Source: an uncultured Porphyromonadaceae bacterium
GTDB taxonomy: Bacteria > Bacteroidota > Bacteroidia > Bacteroidales > Muribaculaceae
DNA length: 64,000 nt
Direction of reading: 5' to 3'
NCBI GenBank assembly: GCA_902491515.1
Contig: CABUIC010000012.1
Location: 1 to 64,000, forward strand
Shown here: piece by piece, positions 51,665 through 60,718 of the stretch
Layout of the letters: each line of letters opens with the position of its first letter
Numbering within the stretch: the first letter of the stretch is position 1
The notes under the pieces: generated by a model
Seen by the model: only the letters and a program-made list of their open reading frames with translations
Database searches by the model: none
What the model was told of the DNA's origin: nothing
Translations under genes and position numbers: made by a program

Positions 51665-52702
51665 TCAGTCGAAGTGGAATTCTATTGTTTCATGTAGGGT
51701 TTCGCCGGGGTCGAGACGGGTCGTGGGGAAGTCGGGACGGTTGGGAGCGTCGGGATAGTGCTGGCACTCGATTGCCACGGCGCAATAGTCCTCGTAGACG
51801 GCTCCGTCCTTGCCAATCGGAGAGCCTGTGAGCCAGTTTCCGGTGTAGACCTGTACGCCGGGCTGGGTGGTGCGGACGGTAAGGCGACGGCCTGAATCGG
51901 GGTCGGTGAGGACTGCGGCGGTGCGGAGCGCGCCTTTCTCATAGCCGTCAATCACCCAGCAGTTGTCGTATCCCTTTCCGTACTTCAGCGCGGGAAAATC
52001 GGCGCGGATGTCGCGGCCGAGAGGCTTGGCCTTGGTGAAGTCCATGGGCGTCCCTGCGACGGGAGCGGGTTCGCCGGGGAGAGGAATCAGGGTGTCGTCT
52101 GTCGGGAGCCAGCGGGAGGCCCGGAGCTCGAGGGAATGGTCGAGGACAGAGCCGGCGTTGTGTCCGGCGAGGTTCCAGTATGCGTGGTTGGTGAGATTAA
52201 CCACCGTCGGGGCATCCGTGACGGCCTCGAGGTCGAGGCGGAGGGTACAATCGTCGGTCCAGGTATATGTCGCGCGGGCAGTAAGGGTGCCGGGATAGCC
52301 TTCCTCGCCTGAGGCGGAGACATACTGCATCACGACGTGGTCGGCACCGTGCCTGACGAGGGTCCAGAGACGGTTCTGGAAGCCCGTGGGTCCGCCGTGG
52401 AGGGCATTGGGGCCGTTGTTGATGTTGAGCGAGTACTTCTTGCCGTCTATTTCAAAGTGTCCGCGGGCGATGCGGTTGGCGTAGCGTCCGGGAACCTTTC
52501 CGGCGCAGGGACCGTCGGCGAGATAGTCGGCGGGAGCGGCATAGCCGAGAACCACGTCGGCCATATTTCCCTTTTTATCGGGGACAATCACGCTGACGAT
52601 TCCGGCCCCGAGAGTGCTGAGGGTGACGGACGCGCCGCGGGCGTTGACGAGCGTGACGAGCTCGCCGACGCCGAGGGGAGTTTCGAATTTCTCGATTTTC
52701 AT
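51665..52702 (-). CDS. galM: Aldose 1-epimerase (mutarotase)
   Basis: Interconverts beta- and alpha-galactose so that galactokinase can use it. Conserved residues are visible: GRYANRIARG near residue 70, GPNALHGG with its substrate-binding His, and LTNHAYWNL with the catalytic His. ECQHYPDAPNRPDFP near the C-terminus is typical, though the conserved catalytic Glu is in this IECQH. The start at 52702 gives MKIEKFETPLG and overlaps the galK stop by 4 bases. Length 345 aa. As last gene of the leftward galactan unit it handles the beta-galactose released by GH2. Confidence 0.95.
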   Translation of the reverse strand: MKIEKFETPLGVGELVTLVNARGASVTLSTLGAGIVSVIVPDKKGNMADVVLGYAAPADYLADGPCAGKVPGRYANRIARGHFEIDGKKYSLNINNGPNALHGGPTGFQNRLWTLVRHGADHVVMQYVSASGEEGYPGTLTARATYTWTDDCTLRLDLEAVTDAPTVVNLTNHAYWNLAGHNAGSVLDHSLELRASRWLPTDDTLIPLPGEPAPVAGTPMDFTKAKPLGRDIRADFPALKYGKGYDNCWVIDGYEKGALRTAAVLTDPDSGRRLTVRTTQPGVQVYTGNWLTGSPIGKDGAVYEDYCAVAIECQHYPDAPNRPDFPTTRLDPGETLHETIEFHFD

Positions 52703-53835
52703 AGCTTGCGTGCGCCGTCGCTGATTACTACGGGATATACCTTGGGCTCGTGGCCGTACTTTTCCTTGAAGCGGACTTTGGCTGTTTCCACGAACTTGTC
52801 GAGGAGCTCGTCTTTGACGAGATTGATGGTGCATCCGCCGAAGCCGCCGCCCATGATGCGGGAGCCGGTGACGCCGCACTCGCGGGCGATGTCGTTGAGG
52901 AAGTCGAGTTCCTCGCAGCTCACCTCATAGTCCTTCGAGAGGCCGCGGTGAGTCTCGTACATCTTGCGGCCGACGGTCTCGTAGTCGCCGGCGTTGAGGG
53001 CGTCGCAGACCGCGAGGACGCGGTCCTTCTCCTCGATGACGAACTTTGCGCGGAAGTAGTCCTCGGCAGTGATGTCGGTGCGCACGGCATCGAGCATCTC
53101 CATAGTCGCGTCGCGGAGGGTGTCGAGGCCGAGGCGCTTCGCCACGCGCTCGCAGGAGGCGCGGCGCTTGTTGTAGGGGGAGTCGGCGAGCTCGTGCTTC
53201 ACGCGGGAGTCGAGGAGAACGAGAGTGTAGCCTTCGGGCTTGAAGGGGAAGTACTCATACTCCATCGAGCGGCAGTCGAGACGCATGAGATGGTCTTTCT
53301 TGCCAAAAACAGAAGCGAACTGGTCCATAATGCCACAGTTCACGCCACAGTAGTTGTGCTCGGTGCTCTGTCCGATTCGTGCGAGCTCGAACTTGTCGAT
53401 GCCGTCGCCGTTGAACATGTCGTTCATGGCGAAAGCGAAGCAGCTCTCGAGTGCGGCGGAAGAGCTGAGCCCCGCGCCGAGGGGGACGTTTCCGGCGAAA
53501 ACGGCATCGAAGCCTTCGACGCGGCCACCGCGCTTGATGACCTCGCGGCAGACGCCGAAGATGTAGCGCGCCCAGCTCTGGGAGGGAGCGTCCTCCTCGC
53601 GGAGACCGAACTCCGCGTACTCGTCAATGTCGATTGAGAATATGCGCACGCGGTCGGTGCCGTTGGGCTTGATTTCGGCCATGATGACCTTGTCGATAGC
53701 TCCTGGGAAGACGAAGCCGCCGTTGTAGTCGGTGTGCTCGCCTATGAGGTTGATTCGTCCGGCGGAGGCATAGAAGGTGCCGGGAGCGCCGAAACGTGCC
53801 TCGAAGGCCTCTGAGATTTTCTTTTTCAGTTCCAT
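52699..53835 (-). CDS. galK: Galactokinase
   Basis: Phosphorylates alpha-galactose to galactose 1-phosphate in the cytoplasm, the first Leloir step. The GHMP-kinase motifs are clear: GRINLIGEHTDYN near residue 26, PLGAGLSSSAALE near residue 118, and GGGFGGCT near residue 325. The length of 378 aa is standard. It overlaps galM and follows the GH2 gene by 25 nt, so it is likely a late gene of the same transcript as susCD. galT and galE are not in the window. Confidence 0.96.
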   Translation of the reverse strand: MELKKKISEAFEARFGAPGTFYASAGRINLIGEHTDYNGGFVFPGAIDKVIMAEIKPNGTDRVRIFSIDIDEYAEFGLREEDAPSQSWARYIFGVCREVIKRGGRVEGFDAVFAGNVPLGAGLSSSAALESCFAFAMNDMFNGDGIDKFELARIGQSTEHNYCGVNCGIMDQFASVFGKKDHLMRLDCRSMEYEYFPFKPEGYTLVLLDSRVKHELADSPYNKRRASCERVAKRLGLDTLRDATMEMLDAVRTDITAEDYFRAKFVIEEKDRVLAVCDALNAGDYETVGRKMYETHRGLSKDYEVSCEELDFLNDIARECGVTGSRIMGGGFGGCTINLVKDELLDKFVETAKVRFKEKYGHEPKVYPVVISDGARKL

Positions 53836-53860
53836 GGTTAGTGAAGATATTGAAAGGATG

Positions 53861-56302
53861 TTAGTTTACGTCGATTGTCACGGCGTCAGGCCTGAGGCCC
53901 TTTGCGCGGGCCCGGAGTGTGAGCTTGCCGGGAGCGTCGGCAGGACGCACGATGGCCGTGGCGGCTCCGCTGAAAAGCTTCATGCGCGGCTCCCCGAAGG
54001 GAAGGATGCATGTGGGATCGCCGTTGGCAGTGGCCTCGAAGGATCCGGCGCCATCGACGGAGAATTCAATCATATTGTCGGCAGTGGGAACGGGCACTCC
54101 GTTCTTGTCGAGCACCGTAACGGTGACGTAGACGAGGTCCTGGCCGTCGGCCTTGGCGGTGGAGCGGTTAGGCGTGAGGACAATGCGCGCGGGCTTGCCG
54201 GCGGTGCGCATGGTCTTTTCGGCGGCAGGGCGCCCCTGGGCATCGTAGGCAACAACTCGGACTTCGCCCGACTCGTAGACTGTCTCGTTCCACATGAGGC
54301 GGTAGCGGGTCTGGAGCGTGGAGTCGTTCTTCTCGCGGCGGCCTTGACTCTTGCCGTTGATGAAGAGCTCGGCGGAGGGGAAGCTGGTGTAGACGAACAC
54401 CGGTGTCACCTTACCCTCGCGTCCGGGCCAGGTCCAGTGAGGAAGCATATGGAGAGTGGTGTCGTTCTCGTTCCACTTTGAGCGGTAGAGGTAGAAGCGG
54501 TCCTTGGGCAGGGAGGCGAGGTCAATGATGCCGAACACGCTGCTGTGGCTGGGCCACGCGTCGGTGTCGTAGGGCGAGGGCTCACCGAGATAGTCGAAGC
54601 CGGTCCAGACGAACTGGCCGATTACCCACTCGCGGTCGTCGTCCATGGCGAAGTCGATGTCCGGGGTGTTGCTCCATGAGCAGGACTCGTTGTCGTAGGA
54701 GTTGCTCTGGTTGTCGGGATGAATCTGCTGGTTGTGCTCGGCCCACTCCACGGGGAAGTGGTACACGCCGCGGGAGCTGACCGTCGAGGCCGTCTCCGAG
54801 CCGAGAATCAGGCGCTGCGGGAGCTTGCGGTAAGCCTCGTCGTAGTACTGGGGCTTGTAGTTGAAGCCGGGGATGTCGAGGGCGGCGGCGAAGCCGTTGT
54901 CAAGGACAGCGCCGATCTGATCCATTCCGCAGGTCACGGGGCGCGTGGGGTCGAGACGGTGGACGAGGTTCTGAAGCATGGTGAGCTCGGAGATGCCGTC
55001 GGGCCCCCACTGCGAGGGCACTTCGTTGCCTATGCTCCACATTACCACGGCCGGGGAGTTGCGGTACTGCTCGACCATGTTGATGATGTCGCGCTCGGCC
55101 CATTCATTGAAGACGGCGCCGTAGCCGTTGGGACTCTTCGGGCGGAAACCCCAGTCGTCAAAAGGCTCGACCATGAGCATCATTCCGAGTTCGTCGCAAA
55201 GCTCGACGAGCTCGGGAGCGGGCATATTGTGGGATGTGCGGATGGCGTTTGCTCCCATGTCCTTGAGGAGCTCGATCTGATGGCGGAGAGCTGAGCGGTT
55301 GACGGCGGCGCCGAGGGGGCCGAGGTCGTGGTGGTTGCAGACGCCCTTGAACTTCGTGCGCTTGCCGTTGAGGAAGAATCCGCGTTCTGGTATGTACTCG
55401 ATTGTGCGGATGCCGAAACGGGTGTCGTAGCGGTCGAGTTCCTTTCCGTCCATGTCCGAAAGGGTCGTGACGGCCCTGTAGAGCACCGGGGACTCGGGGC
55501 TCCAGAGCTCGGCGCCGGGGACGAGGAAGTTCTGGGTGAAATCCTGACCATGAGCGACGTATGTCGAGCGGTCGGAGGCGACTTCGCGGCCCTGCGGGTC
55601 GAGGATGCGGGTGTCGACAGCGATTTTCTCGCCTTTGCGGGCGCCGTCGATTTTCATGCGGAGATTTACTGTCGCCTCGCCGTCCTTGAGGTTGGGCGTG
55701 GTCACATAGGTACCCCAGACGGGGATGTGGACGCGGTCGGTTGTGACGAGGTGGACGTTACGGTATAGTCCGGCCCCGGGATACCAGCGGGAAGCGCGCT
55801 CGAAGTTCTCGAGCTGCACTTCGAGGAGGTTCTCGCCGGAGCGGAGAACGGAGTCGGGAACGGTCACGTAGAAGGAGTTGTAGCCGTAGGGCCAGCGGGC
55901 GATTTCCGTGCCGTTGACGGAGACGCGGGCATTGCTCATTGCGCCGTCGAAGACGAGAGTAGTCACACTCTCCGGGCCCGTGGCGTCGGGGGTGAAGGTC
56001 AGGCGGTAGGTGCCTTTGCCGATAAAGGGAAGGCCGCCGGTTCGCCCGGTCTTTACGGTCTCCTCCTTCTCGCCGTTCTGCTCGACGGCAACAATCTGAA
56101 GGTCATTGGCACGGTCAAAGGGGCCGGAAATAGCCCAGTCGTGGGGCACGCGGACGGCCTGCCACTCGGCACCTTCGGGATTGTGGCCCCCGGCGAAGAT
56201 CCATCCGTCGGTGAGAGTCCGCTTCTCGCGGGCCTCGGCGCCGAGGCCCGCGAGAAGACAGAATATAGTCAGGGCTGATAAGAATTTCAGTCTGGTGTGC
56301 AT
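53861..56302 (-). CDS. GH2 beta-galactosidase, exported
   Basis: Removes galactose from beta-1,4-galacto-oligosaccharides, probably in the periplasm. Order: signal peptide (1-23), sugar-binding jelly roll, Ig-like domain, TIM barrel, a DUF4982-like domain and a C-terminal Ig-like domain (about 700-813). The acid/base Glu lies in VMWSIGNEVP and the nucleophile Glu in LILGSETAS. The 813-aa start at 56302 gives a good signal peptide; a longer frame would read back into the GH53 gene. In the pectic galactan locus of Bacteroides thetaiotaomicron a GH2 and a GH53 gene are paired in the same way. Confidence 0.92.
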   Translation of the reverse strand: MHTRLKFLSALTIFCLLAGLGAEAREKRTLTDGWIFAGGHNPEGAEWQAVRVPHDWAISGPFDRANDLQIVAVEQNGEKEETVKTGRTGGLPFIGKGTYRLTFTPDATGPESVTTLVFDGAMSNARVSVNGTEIARWPYGYNSFYVTVPDSVLRSGENLLEVQLENFERASRWYPGAGLYRNVHLVTTDRVHIPVWGTYVTTPNLKDGEATVNLRMKIDGARKGEKIAVDTRILDPQGREVASDRSTYVAHGQDFTQNFLVPGAELWSPESPVLYRAVTTLSDMDGKELDRYDTRFGIRTIEYIPERGFFLNGKRTKFKGVCNHHDLGPLGAAVNRSALRHQIELLKDMGANAIRTSHNMPAPELVELCDELGMMLMVEPFDDWGFRPKSPNGYGAVFNEWAERDIINMVEQYRNSPAVVMWSIGNEVPSQWGPDGISELTMLQNLVHRLDPTRPVTCGMDQIGAVLDNGFAAALDIPGFNYKPQYYDEAYRKLPQRLILGSETASTVSSRGVYHFPVEWAEHNQQIHPDNQSNSYDNESCSWSNTPDIDFAMDDDREWVIGQFVWTGFDYLGEPSPYDTDAWPSHSSVFGIIDLASLPKDRFYLYRSKWNENDTTLHMLPHWTWPGREGKVTPVFVYTSFPSAELFINGKSQGRREKNDSTLQTRYRLMWNETVYESGEVRVVAYDAQGRPAAEKTMRTAGKPARIVLTPNRSTAKADGQDLVYVTVTVLDKNGVPVPTADNMIEFSVDGAGSFEATANGDPTCILPFGEPRMKLFSGAATAIVRPADAPGKLTLRARAKGLRPDAVTIDVN

Positions 56303-56310
56303 GGCAATTG

Positions 56311-56341
56311 CAAATATACTACTTATTTTTGAAAGGGTCAA
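56311..56341 (-). promoter_or_regulatory. Candidate internal promoter for GH2
   Basis: On the minus strand TTG (56341-56339), 20 nt, TATATTTG (56318-56311). It lies at the end of the GH53 gene and 8 nt before the GH2 ATG, giving a leader of a few nucleotides. Confidence 0.5.
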
Positions 56342-57389
56342 GAGCTACGGTGGGAGCACCGTTGTCGAAACATCCGAGATTGTATCCGTCGTTGTAGCCG
56401 CCGGGAGCCTCGGGCTCCCAGTAGAAGATTCCTTCGACAGGAGCGGTCATCATCATCGCGATAAGTTCGCGGCAGGCCTCGGCCTCGTTGTAAGGCATGC
56501 CAATCTCGCAAATCATCACGGGCTTGCCATACTTCTCCTTGAGGCGCACTACGTTGTCGATGCAGTCCTGCGCGACTTTCTGCCAACCACCTTCGGTGCC
56601 GTTTTCCTCGGCCCACCAGGGGTAGAGCGACATGCCTATCATATCGTACTTGCCGCCGTTGGCCTCGAGGAGGTCGAACATGCGGTCGTAGCGCCAGGCG
56701 TTGTCGCCGCTGTCGAGATGGACGATGCAGATTACTTCGGGGAAGACAGCCTTTGCGGCATCGTAGCCGGCGTTATTGAGGGCGGTGAGGTCCTCGGGTC
56801 GGTCGAGGGTGCCTACGGGGTGCATCATGCCGGGGCTTGTCTCGTTGCCGATCTGGACCCACTCGGGGGTCACGCCGGCATTTTTAAGGGCTGTGAGGAC
56901 TTCGGTGACGTGTTCGCCGACAGCCTTGCAGAGCTCGGGCATCTCAAGCCCGGCCCAGGCGGCGGGAATCACCTGCTTGCCGGGGTCGGCCCAGGAGTCG
57001 GAGAAATGGAAGTCAATCATCGTGCGCATACCGAGCGCTTCGGCGCGCCGGGCCTTGAGGACGACGTCGTCGACGGAGTTCCAGCCTTCTGCGGGATTCA
57101 CCCACACGCGGAGACGGATGGAATTGACGCCGCAGTCCTCGCGCAGGAGCTTCATGAGCTCTTTCTCGACGGGATTGTCGCCGGGAGTGTAGAACTTTGT
57201 GCCTTCTTTCTCAAGGCTCGTCACCCAGCTGACGTCCGCACCGCGGGCGAATCCGGGTTCCTTGACGTATTCGACCGGCGCGGGGAGGGAGGGGTCCTTT
57301 ATCGTTACGGGGCTCTCCTCGGTGCAAGCCGCGGGGATGAGTGCCGCGAGCCAGAGAGCGGCCGAGGCCGTGATATATTTTGTCTTCAT
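56319..57389 (-). CDS. GH53 endo-beta-1,4-galactanase, lipoprotein
   Basis: Cleaves the beta-1,4-galactan side chains of pectin (type I arabinogalactan) at the cell surface. Signal peptide with lipobox (IPAAC, about residues 18-22), then a TIM barrel of clan A: VNSIRLRVWVNPAEG near residue 90, FHFSDSWADPGKQ, acid/base Glu in WVQIGNETSPGM and nucleophile Glu in VMICEIGMP. The 356 aa fit the family. Six nucleotides separate it from the SusE-like gene. This enzyme defines the substrate of the locus. Confidence 0.95.
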   Translation of the reverse strand: MKTKYITASAALWLAALIPAACTEESPVTIKDPSLPAPVEYVKEPGFARGADVSWVTSLEKEGTKFYTPGDNPVEKELMKLLREDCGVNSIRLRVWVNPAEGWNSVDDVVLKARRAEALGMRTMIDFHFSDSWADPGKQVIPAAWAGLEMPELCKAVGEHVTEVLTALKNAGVTPEWVQIGNETSPGMMHPVGTLDRPEDLTALNNAGYDAAKAVFPEVICIVHLDSGDNAWRYDRMFDLLEANGGKYDMIGMSLYPWWAEENGTEGGWQKVAQDCIDNVVRLKEKYGKPVMICEIGMPYNEAEACRELIAMMMTAPVEGIFYWEPEAPGGYNDGYNLGCFDNGAPTVALDPFKNK

Positions 57390-57395
57390 TTATAC

Positions 57396-59102
57396 TTATT
57401 TTTCTGAGAATGAGTACTTCTGGTTGCCTAAATCGATTGTGAGGATGTAAGTCTTGCCGATTTCGAGGTCGTTGTCGCCCTCGAAGCCCTGGGCCGAGGA
57501 GTCGGTGCGGAGGTAGAGGGTTCCCTGCTCGTCGCCGCGTCCGAAGAAGATGTCCCAGCTGTCGTTGATGAGGAGCTTAGTTCCCCAGGGAGTGTCGGCG
57601 GTCTTCTCGAACTCGAGGGTCCAGATTTCGGGATTGTCGGCGCTTTGGGTGAGCGGACGGACGCTCCAGTCGTCGTTGACGCCTGCCCAACCGAGGGTCT
57701 TGATTTCGGTGAGCTGGTAAGTGAGGGCCTTCATGTTGAAGTCCATTGCGTAGAGCCCGGCGGCGGGAGCGGGCACATTGCCCTCGGTGTCGGCGACGAT
57801 GAGCGTGCCGCTAAGAGCTTCGGAGCCATCGCCGGCCTTGTATGCGGCGGCCCAGTCGGGTTCGGTGTAGACGCGGTAGCCCCACTCGGAATCGATGTAG
57901 TGCGCGCCGCCATAGCGGAGGTTGTCGAGGTCGGTGAGGACGAGGGTGTCGTCGAAGCCGTCCCAGTTCACGAGTCCGGAGAAATAGAGCTTTTCGGGCG
58001 CGGAGGGAACTACGGGAGCCTCGCCGGAGCCGAGAGTCCAGGCCTTGGGGTCGGAGAGGTCGAGGACGAGGGTGGTCTGCCCTGCAGGGAGGGACACGCT
58101 GACGGGAGCGGCGGTTGCGCCGAAGGTAAGAGCCTCGGGGGCGCCGCTGAAGCCTGCGGACTGTGCCACGCCGGGACCGTCGGCAGTGGTGTCGGTGTTG
58201 TAAAGGAGAGCGGAGCCGCTGACGGTGAGGCTATAGTTTCCGGCTGCGGGGACATTGACGTCGAGTGTCCACTGATTGGCCTGACGGATGAAGGACATTT
58301 CGCCGGAAAGGTCGCCGGAGACGGTGAGGCCTTCGACGAGGAGAGCGCTCCACCAGCCGTGGCGGGTGTCGACGGTCGTATAATAGCATCCGGATGTTCC
58401 GGGATACCAGAAGTTCCAGCTGTCGGAGGCGGAGGAGGCGTGGAAGCTCATTCCGTCGACACCGAGGTTGCCCCATGTGGTGTTGTCGCCTTCCTGAAGC
58501 CACCAGTTTTCCCAGGCGCCGGCACCGATGAAACCGGAGTAGACGCCGTCGGCGGCGGGGGAGAAGAGATACTTTCCGGTCTCGGCCTTCGAGGCGTCGA
58601 GGTAGCGGCCGACAGTCATGTCGATATAATAGGTGAGAACCTCAAACTCGAGGGGCTCGCTGTAGACAGGGAGCATATTCGGCCCGAGGGTGCTTGCCAC
58701 GCGGACGAAGAGTGGCGTCGTCTCGCCGCCCTCGACTCCGAGTCGCGCGATGATGTTGTTGAGCTCCTGATGAGTGAACTGGGCGTAGTACTTTCCGGCC
58801 TCGACGGGGAAAGAATACAGATTGGCAAAATCTGCCGCCACGGCGAATTCAAGGGCATTGGAGACGGCGGGCGAAGGGGCCTCGACGCGCGGGTCGCTGA
58901 GGGTGATGTCGCCGTTCTCGTTCCAGTAGACCGTAAGGGCGAGGTCCTGGAGATGGTCGATACTGAGGACAATGTTCTTGCCGGAGCTCTCGAGCTCGGC
59001 CTTGTCGGGACCGGCTGTGGTGATCATGTCGCCGTCCTTGTCGCAGGAAGCGAGGGCCAGACCGAATGCGAGGGCCGGTATGAGGAATTTATTGAGTTTC
59101 AT
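57396..59102 (-). CDS. SusE-like surface glycan-binding lipoprotein
   Basis: A 568-aa lipoprotein (lipobox LALASC at about residues 14-19). Residues about 30-155 form a SusE-type Ig-like domain, followed by tandem beta-sandwich modules; a repeated theme is aromatic-rich strands such as GAWENWWLQEG and SWNFWYPG. It probably holds galactan chains at the outer surface next to SusC/SusD. It lies between susD and GH53, the place such binding proteins usually take. Substrate contact residues cannot be named from sequence. Confidence 0.82.
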   Translation of the reverse strand: MKLNKFLIPALAFGLALASCDKDGDMITTAGPDKAELESSGKNIVLSIDHLQDLALTVYWNENGDITLSDPRVEAPSPAVSNALEFAVAADFANLYSFPVEAGKYYAQFTHQELNNIIARLGVEGGETTPLFVRVASTLGPNMLPVYSEPLEFEVLTYYIDMTVGRYLDASKAETGKYLFSPAADGVYSGFIGAGAWENWWLQEGDNTTWGNLGVDGMSFHASSASDSWNFWYPGTSGCYYTTVDTRHGWWSALLVEGLTVSGDLSGEMSFIRQANQWTLDVNVPAAGNYSLTVSGSALLYNTDTTADGPGVAQSAGFSGAPEALTFGATAAPVSVSLPAGQTTLVLDLSDPKAWTLGSGEAPVVPSAPEKLYFSGLVNWDGFDDTLVLTDLDNLRYGGAHYIDSEWGYRVYTEPDWAAAYKAGDGSEALSGTLIVADTEGNVPAPAAGLYAMDFNMKALTYQLTEIKTLGWAGVNDDWSVRPLTQSADNPEIWTLEFEKTADTPWGTKLLINDSWDIFFGRGDEQGTLYLRTDSSAQGFEGDNDLEIGKTYILTIDLGNQKYSFSEK

Positions 59103-59117
59103 GGTCGCTTTCAGAGA

Positions 59118-60698
59118 TTAATAACCCATCGGGGAAAGGTTGGAGTTGGCGGAAAGTTCGGAAGCGGGAATTGGGAAGTAGTTGAAGCGGGAGTCCACGG
59201 CGCGACCGTCGACGGTGCCACCCTTCCAGTTCCAGAGGTATTTGTCGGTTGTGAAGAGACCGAAGCGGACGAGGTCGGTGCGGCGCGTGCACTCGAGGTA
59301 CATCTCGCGACCGCGCTCGTCGATGAAGAAGTCGAGCGTCATCTGGGAGTCGGTGATGTTGCCGGAGTTGTTGCCGTAAGCACGCTCGCGGAGAGCGTTG
59401 ACGAGGCCGAGGGCTTCGGTGCGGGTCATGCCCTGACCTCCGCGGACTGTTGCCTCGGCGGCCATGAGGTATACGTCGGCGAGACGGAAGAAGGGGAAGT
59501 CTGTGCTGCATCCGTCGGCCGCGGAGTTGCTGGCGGCCTCGCCGGCATCGGTGAGGTTGGTGAACTTGCAGGAGTGGTATCCCTGGGTGCCGTCCTCGAG
59601 GGTGTTGTCGATGTACTGGGTCTGTCCGTCGGTGAAGAAGGTGTTGCGTGCGTCGCCTTCGGCTCCGGCGAAGAGCTCATAGAACTGACCGTGGATGCGG
59701 AAGTTGCCCCATCCCGAGGAGATGCCGTAGTCGGGGGCGTTCTGGGCGTTGTCCGACCCGATGGAGCCGCAGACGAGGTAAGTACCGGAGCCCCAGGTGG
59801 TGGCGTCGGTGGCGTCGTTTGCGAAGGCGAAGATGATTTCGTTCTCGCGGAGGTTGTTGTCTGCGTTGAAGAGCTTGAGATAATCGTGCTCAAGGCTGTA
59901 GCCGAGGGCCATCACCTTCTTGCAGGCGCCGATGCAGTCGGTCCAGCGGGGCTGTCCGCCGTAAGCCTCGGAATTGAGGTAGAGACGTGCGAGGAGGGCA
60001 TATGCGGCGCCTTTGCCTGCGCGGGCATAGGGGGCGCGGTCGGCCATTCCGGGAGCTATGGCATTTATCTCGGATTCGATGAACTCCATGAGCTGAGCGG
60101 CATTGTATGCCTCGGGCATAACGCCGGAGGTGGGGGTAGCCTCATTGACAAACGGACCCTGACGGAAGAGGTCGAGCACGAGGTAGTAGCTGAGCGCGCG
60201 CATGAAGCGTGCCTCGAGGGCATATACAGATAGCTTTGCGCGGTCAGCCTCGTTGAAGCGGCCGAGGGAGCCGTCGTCGCAGTAGCGGAGGAACTCGTTG
60301 CAGAGGGCGATGTTATAGTAGAGGCGATAGTAAGTGTCGGATACCTGGGGGCATGAGTTGTCCCAGTTCATGAAGGGGAGGCTCCAGAGGTTGTCGCCGG
60401 AGAGCCAGCGGAACGCGGCCTCGTCGGTGGTGCCTTCCTGAAGGTTGAAGTAGTTGCGGAGGAGGTCATGTCCCGCATAGGACGAAAGGTCAGCCTGTCC
60501 GGCCTTGCTCTGACCGATGAGGGAATATGAGCCGTAGATTTTTGCCATCACGGACTCGTAGCCCTGGACTGTGGAGTAGACGGTGCCGGAGGTGACGCCG
60601 ATCTGGGGCTGCTGGTCGAGGTCGCCGGTGCAGGAGCCGAGGGCGGCTGCGCCGAGGGAGAGGACCAGTCCCGCGAATATATGTTTGGTGAATTTCAT
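59118..60698 (-). CDS. susD: SusD/RagB family glycan-binding lipoprotein
   Basis: Outer-membrane lid that captures galacto-oligosaccharides and delivers them to the SusC barrel. Signal peptide with a lipobox (GSC, residues 21-23), then helical TPR-like core. Conserved landmarks are the N-terminal half QGYESVMAKIYGSYSL, RALSYYLVLDLF near residue 170, RLADVYLMAAEA near residue 405, and the C-terminal RGREMYLECTRRTDLVRFG. The length of 526 aa is normal for the family. It follows susC by 20 nt. Confidence 0.95.
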   Translation of the reverse strand: MKFTKHIFAGLVLSLGAAALGSCTGDLDQQPQIGVTSGTVYSTVQGYESVMAKIYGSYSLIGQSKAGQADLSSYAGHDLLRNYFNLQEGTTDEAAFRWLSGDNLWSLPFMNWDNSCPQVSDTYYRLYYNIALCNEFLRYCDDGSLGRFNEADRAKLSVYALEARFMRALSYYLVLDLFRQGPFVNEATPTSGVMPEAYNAAQLMEFIESEINAIAPGMADRAPYARAGKGAAYALLARLYLNSEAYGGQPRWTDCIGACKKVMALGYSLEHDYLKLFNADNNLRENEIIFAFANDATDATTWGSGTYLVCGSIGSDNAQNAPDYGISSGWGNFRIHGQFYELFAGAEGDARNTFFTDGQTQYIDNTLEDGTQGYHSCKFTNLTDAGEAASNSAADGCSTDFPFFRLADVYLMAAEATVRGGQGMTRTEALGLVNALRERAYGNNSGNITDSQMTLDFFIDERGREMYLECTRRTDLVRFGLFTTDKYLWNWKGGTVDGRAVDSRFNYFPIPASELSANSNLSPMGY

Positions 60699-60718
60699 TT
60701 TCGTTGTGTTCTTGATGG

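Noticed and set aside
57645..60233. 862-codon open frame on the plus strand
   Set aside because: Fully antisense to susD and the SusE-like gene; low-complexity Gly/Val/Glu translation. A by-product of strong codon bias.
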